A DNA stretch of 64,000 bases from assembly GCA_030407085.1 (NCBI GenBank), contig CM059584.1, positions 122,922,501-122,986,500 on the forward strand, read 5' to 3'. Below are positions 56,301-64,000 of the stretch, one piece after another. The stretch's first letter is position 1, and the number at the start of each line of letters is the position of its first letter. The position numbers were made by a program, and so were the translations under genes. This stretch comes from Trichopria drosophilae. Its lineage: Eukaryota > Arthropoda > Insecta > Hymenoptera > Diapriidae. Under the pieces are notes generated by a model. That model made no database searches and was not told the DNA's origin. It saw only the letters and a program-made list of their open reading frames with translations.

Positions 56301-59300
56301 TATTTCGGCGTTCTTACGGTTACTTGGATAGCAGATTGCTAACATGTATTCATAAAATGAAAGTTCTAAATAGCAGATCATTTATGGCGGTGAAAAATGT
56401 AAACTGACTAGTCACGTGTTTTTGGGGTCTACGAATCAGACGTCGGTTTATATTTTAAAAATGGTCGATCCAATATGGCGCTACGCTGCTCAACAACACT
56501 AAGAAGTGTTTCCATTTTTGTTTAATACTCTCATTAGAAATCGATACACATTTGAAGTTTTGCTTGTGTCACATCTGAATCATTAAAAAATCGAATACCA
56601 AGACATAAAATACCTTTTATCAGAATTAACAGTAGTTTCGTAATCTTTGAATTATGCCATTTATCAACAGAAACTTATTATCACAAGAATGTTTCATTAC
56701 CCGAAAGTTATTTTCTTTATAGATTCATTAAGTGTTGACATGCAAATAAAAACGGAAAATCCAAATAGCTTTGGCGGTTGAAATTTCCTTTGATTTTTCC
56801 GACAACGTCTTGTGTAGTCTAACATTCACCGACTAAGAGATGTTTTTCGTTTCGTTACGTCCATGAAACTTCAATATCCCGAAGAAAAACATATATGAAT
56901 AATATTTTTTAACCATCTCAAATGTTGCTTTTCCCGAGAATGATGAGTTAGGTCACGGTCTTAAAAAACCTAAATGACGGAGATATATTATTCAGTAATT
57001 TCAGTTTCAACGTGGCTAAGTTGCACGTATTAATACAACGCGTTTCCACAACTTTTTACAAAAAAGTAGAATATTTATATTTTTAATAATGAAAGTCAAC
57101 ATAAATGTTGGCATTTTTATGAAAAAGAAACCGTGATTTGAGCGGTTAATTATTTTATATAATAAGTCGGGGAGAGTGGCGTAACTCCAACCCCTAAAAT
57201 GGTTTCATACATAAAAAACAAGAATTCAAAACGATTATTGCAAAACATATTTCATTTGAAAAAGAATATACATTAGAAATTTTCTTCTGCAATAATTAAG
57301 CTTTCAATTTTTTTGTGAATAATGAGTACAAACAAAAAACTTTTCGGCATTCTTAAAACCGTGATCCAACTGCGACCGCCTTTGTAAAGTTAATTAAAAC
57401 AATATTAATCAAAATATGTAATTAAAATTCTGCAAATATAGAAGGGAAAAATGCTTTATCTAATTAATACAATGAAATATTTTTAAATAAATTTTTACAC
57501 TTACATTACCATGTATTATTCGAAATTTTTAGAAGTTTGTACACACGCATTAGTAAAATTTGTTTGGTACTTATTTCATACATTTTAAACATGTTTTATA
57601 TACCTTAATCTACAGGCGATTTTTACATATTTTTATATTTGTCTTCTATTACTTGTACGTTTATATTATGGGCTTATTTTTATTATAAACCATAGATAAT
57701 GCATCAGGCGCCAGAAAATTACAGTAGAGATCATCCAATATAAATAATATCCTTGAAAAAGGCCGAAGTTGGGCAGTACTATTTTGTATTACAAATGATT
57801 AATAAGGAAAACACCTACAGCGGTGAGTGTATTCTGTGCTCATATATGAGCTTTCAACAAAATTATCGTCCCATATTTTTAAAAATAATTCTACTGATTC
57901 GAATAATACTTATAAAATAGTAATATGTGCTGTGGGAGGTAGTGTTTTTTGCCATTCCTCATTAACCATTCGAAATTTCAACAACAATGGGACTATTTCA
58001 GCATATGGGCAGTATAGAGTAAGTTTTTTTTTGTAGGAAGATGTGGAGGGCCGAATTCCCCTCACGATTAATTTATATATTTGTGAATGGGTTCTAATCG
58101 GCACATTAACTGGTAAAAGGAAATTATCCTAAGTACATTTATTCACTGGAGAGCTACCCTCGAAAGTATAATGAAGAAATGATTACTTCGGAGACGGTTA
58201 ATAACCCCAAAATAACACGTGATATATGCCAAAAAATCGGTAACATATCATTCGAAGCCGGAATTATGTCTGTTAGGAAGTGTTCGGTTAGGGTTGTTTT
58301 TAGTCTCCTCCGCAGGTACTGCAACATTCAGGACCGTCCTCGAATTGGTCACTTTGTACTGCGCTCATCAAAACATCCTTTACGGGCTTATATGTATAAC
58401 TTTTGCACGTTGAATAACATATTTGTTTACTTTCATTTTTATTTGTATTTATTGTATTAATTGTTAGGTTTGCTGTATGTGGAATTAAAGAACACCGGAC
58501 CACAAAAAAAACTTCTGTCACGTGCAAGAAACGCAACTAAGTTCTTGTTATAGATTTTGGGCTGCGGAATCCGAATTCAAGAACATATTTTGCGAATAAT
58601 TGCTTTTTTCAGGAAATTTTAAACATTTACTACAAGAAAAAAATTGTTAGATGTATGAGAAAATTTGCTGAAATAACAGTACGTAATGCGAAAAAACAAA
58701 GGCCTGTTTTTGAATGTCTAATCAGAGTATGCAACTTTGATATAATATGTATCTTTGAGTCGTAAAACTATACAAAGTGATACTAGTTTTTCATAGTTAT
58801 TTTTTTCGAATAAAATACGCTAATGTTCTCCTGCCCTTAATAGTCTCCACCCTGTGTATCTTTCCACGGAATATCCACGGTTAGTCGGAATAAACTCTCT
58901 AATATTCAATTGTTGATAAATGATTGTGTACAAAACGTATTAATACTTATACAAACACAGCCGACGTGAAGTTCCACATTAAGCTTTGACTATAAGACCT
59001 TATTGTAAATTTTCACTGTAATGCAATGACAAACAGTTGTCACCCTAGTTTTTAGTATTTTATATTTTGCCGACCGACTTCAAAAAACCTCTTCAAACAA
59101 CCTAAATACACATTAGTGGAATATAATCTATATTTTCTCGGATTACTGCGCCAGGATAAACTACGTCCTAGATTATTCCCCCACAGCTTACTGTCGAGGT
59201 TATTGTTTAAACTATTGAATTAATATTTATTATTGTATTATTCCATTTTACCAGAAAATTTGATTAATTTTCATGGAAATAATAAGGTTACTGACATTCT

Positions 59301-59420
59301 GTTCGATTGCTGTGTTACATTTTTCTATTAAAGCACTTTCGAGTTAAAAAAAAACAGAATAAATAAAAAATAAATCGAAAAATGATCACTTTTTTTAAAC
59401 ATTTCTAGATGTGACATTTT
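53327..59420. other. AT-rich intergenic DNA with two fragments of the dispersed repeat
   Basis: 54100-54240 carries CGCCATATTGAATTTTGAAA, ATCAGCGATCC and CCGCCATATTAAATT in direct orientation. 56410-56490 carries GGGGTCTACGAATCAGACG and GATCCAATATGGCG in inverse orientation. The frames 56029-56331 and 58179-58460 are unrecognised. No RNA gene is seen. Confidence 0.5.
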
Positions 59421-60990
59421 TCGTTCAATTAATGGAAATTAAGTAAAAATTCCACTCAATTCGCGGTCTCCTTCTAATACATATTTGACCTGTTTTTATA
59501 TATAGGTACACGCAATTGCTGTGGAACTGGATGGATTCAAATTGAATCAGATGACTATCGCAATAAGATCGCTTTTTTATGAAAATCGGACCAAATTCAA
59601 CTGAAATTATTTCAGACAACAACATATAATCAGACAAGATTCGGTTTAAAATAGACCAAAATGTAGATCTAATCGAGTATAAAGCGGTACACAATTTTAC
59701 TTAATTAGACCTGAAAAGTTCCACATTTTGGTTAATTTTGAACTAAATTAATTCCAAATATATTCCGTTATCTGAATTTAAAAAATATTTTATACTATTA
59801 TAGAACAATAAAATTTCTTTGAATAATTCAGGGCCATATGGAAGAATAGTGGAACTCAAATACTAGTTAGGACATTCCTCTACGCAGCCCCTCAAATTGA
59901 CCTGGTATTTTAAATTTTCAAGCCGGAAATACGCAAAATTATGAAAGAGTAAAATCACAATCGACTGGTGCAAAAGTCCGCAAAACGATTGTGCCAGGTG
60001 TGAAATTCCAACCGACCCGACGAAGACATCGAGAAAAAAAGATACCTGAAAAATGGAACCTTTCGTTGAGACTAAAATACAACCAACCAAATCTGTCTTC
60101 AACTGATATCTGCTGGTCATTGGCCATAACTGGATCATCACGAACTTCTACGTAGGATCAAGAAAATCAGCAGAAATTACAAATTTGAAAATTAATAGGA
60201 AATAATCGGAATGGAGTATTACATGAAATAATGGAGAATTACATAATTTGCTCGTCGTGAAATCGTCGGTAACATCATCAGGAAAATTGCCTGCAGAAAC
60301 ATCTGCCGTCGAACTTGTTGACTGTACAATATCGCGATCGGGACCTACAGTTGTCTCTGTTTCACTAGACAGTTACTTTTTCTGTCTATGAAACGTAGAT
60401 GAAAGTCGATACGGTCTTTTTCTAGTTATTGTCGTTTATAAACATTTACTCAGGACGACCAATACTAACGTGTATATGTAGTTTGAGGTTAGGTTGTTTT
60501 CGTTATTTCGTTTGTGTCGTCGACTGTAACCTTATTAGTCGAAATGTCTTATAAGTAATATTCCGCGGTAAATTCGACTTTTGGATCAAACGTGCAGCAG
60601 ACCATTAGGTCTTAATTTTAACCTGTGGGTCAAAATATAGACTTATATAAGCCATATTGACCAATTAAGACATTTCGCCCTCGTAGTCGAAAAAAGGGAA
60701 ACGTGCAAGGTCATATTGACTTAAAAGTGGGCATGATATCGACTTGTAAATATTTTTGGTCCAGATTTGGTAATTTCGACTTAATATCTATCTTTGAAGT
60801 CATAAGACTTTAAAGGCATTTCTTAGGTAATATTTAGGTGATTTTTGACCTGCGTTTAGGTCTTGAAATTCTATTCGACTTACAGGACGATTTTTTGGTC
60901 GAAAAGTGGTTAATTTTCCTTGATTAGGGCATTTTGACTTTGGCTTAGTCGAAATGACTTCTCTTGTTGCTGGGGTCAACTAATTTGAAA
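59421..60990. repeat. Low-complexity DNA with iterated GTCGAA/TTCGAC motif
   Basis: Between 60535 and 60960, about eight copies of TTCGACTT or AGTCGAAA lie in mixed orientation, ending near TTGTTGCTGGGG, a plausible transposon end. No matching left end was found. 59430-60140 is ordinary AT-rich DNA with two unrecognised short frames. Confidence 0.35.
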
Positions 60991-61439
60991 TAGTCATTTC
61001 AGAAAATTACTAGCTTCACTGAGAGAATTTGTATAAGAAATAGTAATAACATATATGAAAAGGAGGCAATATTTCTTTTTAAAAATATTTAAAAACTATA
61101 TATATCATAGCATATGAAAAGTCCACTTTTCTTCCTTCGTTCGTTATTTAAGATAAACAAGGAAAATCAGAAAAAAAAATCAGTACTGTGCTAAGTTTGT
61201 GAATGTCACACTCTAGCCAGTTAAAAAGTGTATTATGCAATGCTATTATACACAAAAATTGAAATGTCATGTAACTAGTCTATAGATACACGTGCATATA
61301 CGACATGCATTATGTATTATAATATCTTGACGCCCGACGGTCCTTCTTATGACCAAAATGAAAATCTACTTCAATAACGGGAGCCACGGGCTCGAAGAAA
61401 AAAAGCTGCGAACCACCTGGCGGAATCAAAACCCACTAG

Positions 61440-61760
61440 GTGCGGCAGTCTTTACTATGGATTTATAGTAAATACAAATTTTAAGTATGAATAATAGTAA
61501 ATATAAAGATTTATTACGAAACATAGGGTGAAATGAGGACTACACTAGATTATAGTTATTTTAAATATATTTATCATATTTATTTAAATCATTCTACATA
61601 GTTGATTTTTATCACTATGAGGAGATAGTTGGTTTAACAAAATTATAGTAAAATCGACTATGAAAGTGGTAAATTTAAATATTTTTCATAGTGGTTTTAA
61701 CTATATTTTTTCAACTCTGAGATATAGTCAATTTAACTATGGACTTTTTTCTCAGTGTAT
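61440..61760. mobile_element. MITE-like element with iterated ACTATAGT-type motif
   Basis: The right end, read inverted, is ACACTGAGAAAAAAGTCC, a form common at the ends of insect transposons. The interior is made of CATAGTT, ACTATGG, TATAGTTATTTTAA and similar words in both orientations. The left end is unclear and may be lost. Confidence 0.45.
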
Positions 61761-63484
61761 TAAACAGTTTCATTCGCGTGTAGGAAAAGTACATTTGTTA
61801 TTCTGTTTTTTAATTGCAACTAATATAAGCGAAAGTTTACATTTAATTTTCGAAAAAGAGGTCAGAAGAACGATGACATTTTCCATTTTTTGCTTGTAAA
61901 AAGGGAGGGCAATTCGATTCTTTTGTTGGGTAATAAAGATAATTGTAATAATGTTGATTGAGAGTTCAATTTGTTTTTTGTGATGTTCCTTACTGTAACG
62001 AAGCAAATTTGACGCGAGTATTACCGGAGGACTAACAGAAAAGATAAACGTTCAAAGAGAGAAAGAGATGCCGATGCCAAGAGAGAATGATAAAGGAGAG
62101 GGACAGAGAAGCGAAAGAGATGAAAGGGGCCGACTGCCCTTTGGCCTCCCTTCTTTTTAACCTATTCCACCTGATAATCCGTAACATAATCCGGATATTT
62201 ATATAGCGTAAGCATATATGTATAAGCATAAAGTACGTATGTCTGCGTATGTTGTGTATGCATACATATTTATTTATATAAACCGCTATCATCTTTCGCG
62301 CGCGAGCCGAAATGTCCGCGTGCGCGTGCAATAAATCCAGGCAGCTAATCTAATCAACGCACTAACACATCTATGTTTTAATTACCGATAAGAGAACTCT
62401 TGAGTGTTAACTCGTGTTTGAGAACGGTATTGCAATTATAAAATTTGTAAATACGGAAGTTGATATAATCGAAACTGGATCGGCACCGGAAATAAAATGG
62501 CCGCCACGAAAACGCACAATGTCGTCCTCACGACGCACAGCTTTCTTCAGAAAAAAAAATTGATGGCCCCTTTAGTAATTTTCAGAAAATCAATTTATTT
62601 TTCCCTGACTTCATTGAACCGTTTGATGCTTCTTGAAAAAATGTCAACGTGACTCGAATTTTTTCTTTTATTAGACGTTAAAAAAAATACCGTTGAGATT
62701 GTTGATCGATTGATGTACAAAAGCTTTTAGTGAAAAACATTTTTGGTACGAAATAAATGGTGTAACGCTTAAAAAGCATTACACGCTTGAATTTAACGAA
62801 TTAAAAATCAATGGTTGTTCCGCGCTCAACGTTTCATGAACAGCGGCCATTTTCATCGTGAATTTATGTATGTGACATTTTTCTTTACTTTGTTAAACAG
62901 GAAATGCAGTTCAAATTATTTGAAGCAGAATGAGAAATATCTGGGAATATTAAATATTCTATTTATTTTACTTTTTTCACATAGTTCATTGTTTGCAAAC
63001 TTTTTAATTACAAAAATTTTCAGAAATTACTTTGCTTCTTAAGCTAGTAAATAAAGACCATGGTTGATTCGGACAAGACTTTAAATGAAAAAATAGATGC
63101 TCAAAGTTAGTAATTAATGGAATAAATTATGAAGGGATAAAATATACTATGGCTTAGTCAAGGATTTTAAATTAGTATAACCATTAGCTATGTATAAACT
63201 TGCAATACATTCATTAATTGCATACAAATAAAAGGAAGATTTCTTCGTATAGATAACCAAATGTGATTTTTATGCCAACATTTACTTGAAGTATATGAGA
63301 AAAACGTATATTTCTCAAATGCTACATACGATACAAAATAATATAAACAATTAATAATCTAGAATACCTAAAAATACAAGACAGATATATTGATGTCAAA
63401 CTCATGTAACCTATTATGTATATTTAAATAACTGCTGCATTCATGAAAAAGAAATGTCACAGTAGGTTTCTACAGACGGCTACA
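61761..63484. other. AT-rich intergenic DNA with a GA-rich and an AT/GC-alternating patch
   Basis: A GAGA-rich stretch lies at about 62054-62118. 62195-62330 is rich in alternating TATA/TGCG words ending GCGCGCGAG and GCGTGCGCGTGC. The frames have no recognisable product. Confidence 0.4.
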
Positions 63485-63880
63485 TTTTAATTACACTGAA
63501 ATAAATTCTTAGTTGATTTGACTACCTTTTAATTACTGAAAATATTTCAATAGGTCCTCAACGCAATTTTATAGGTTATAGTTACAACCATAAAGGAGTT
63601 CAATCAACAAAAAATATAGTTATGGAAACGACATGTTGGCAGTTAATACTACTGTATTTAAAAACATTTTTAGAGTCTAACATACTTAGTACACTAAAAA
63701 CTACTTAACATGCTGGAGCGATATATGTTTAATTGAATTTAACAGAACTACATTTTTGGTTGATTTAACTTCTTTACGGTAGTAACTGCAACTTTTGAAA
63801 ATTTCCTTGAAGCGTATCGAACTACTCTGCGCAGTTAAAATGTAGTAAAATTAACTAAGGTTTTTTCTGGAAATTTTTGT
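63485..63880. mobile_element. MITE-like element with imperfect inverted ends
   Basis: TTAGTTGATTTGACTACC (from 63509) and the inverse of 63831-63858 (TTAGTTAATTTTACTACA) match over about 28 bp with a few differences. The outer parts read ACACTGAAATAAATTC and, inverted, TTCCAGAAAAAACC. The interior again has TAGTTAC/GTTGATT words. No coding capacity is seen. The window ends 120 bp later. Confidence 0.45.
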
Positions 63881-64000
63881 TAGTGGAATTATTTGTAGTG
63901 CAGCTATTGGCGGTTGCTTTTTCATTATATTAGGGCATGTCTTTTTGAGTTTTATGCGTAGTACACAATTCTCGGTCTATCCTTCGGAATATTTTTTCTG

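Noticed and set aside
1..64000. CRISPR arrays, prokaryotic operons or integrated viral genes
   Set aside because: No regularly spaced short repeats with unique spacers, no ribosome-binding pattern, and no viral protein recognised; the spliced Notum gene shows this is animal DNA.

Overview
The window looks like nuclear DNA of an insect. It holds one recognisable gene, long AT-rich stretches broken by islands rich in GC and CpG, and many small non-autonomous transposon-like repeats. The island/desert alternation suggests Hymenoptera (ant, bee, wasp or sawfly), but this is an inference from composition, not a diagnosis.

The gene is Notum, the secreted carboxylesterase that removes palmitoleate from Wnt proteins. 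It lies on the minus strand. Seven coding exons between 8387 and 5122 join in frame at consensus splice sites. They contain the catalytic serine (GSSAGG), aspartate (LFDEA) and histidine (CISHS) and the C-terminal Cys-rich region. The TTG that opens exon 2 is a splice junction, not a start: an acceptor AG and an in-frame stop lie directly upstream. The only good start I found is an 18-nt coding exon at 36504-36487 (ATG to CAG, then GTGAGT). It supplies MKKFIQ and completes a typical signal peptide. If correct, the protein has 603 residues and intron 1 is 28.1 kb, about 44% of the window. Exon 7 encodes a strongly basic segment absent from the vertebrate core enzyme.

Layout: 1-5121 is the 3' flank, with a 410-bp foldback element. 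5122-8387 is the compact 3' part of Notum. 8388-36486 is intron 1, holding CpG-rich islands (candidate enhancers), a piggyBac-like MITE flanked by TTAA, a 2.2-kb degenerate repeat array with a 203-bp MITE inside it, and a near match to let-7. 36487-37420 holds exon 1 and the GC-rich presumed 5' region. 37421-64000 shows no recognised gene. It is mostly AT-rich and carries a roughly 1-kb long inverted repeat, two copies of a CAGTAC-rich element, other short elements built from an iterated motif, a 58-bp tandem repeat and two small GC-rich islands.

I found no tRNA, rRNA, CRISPR array, viral gene or intact transposase. Most open reading frames outside Notum look like chance frames.
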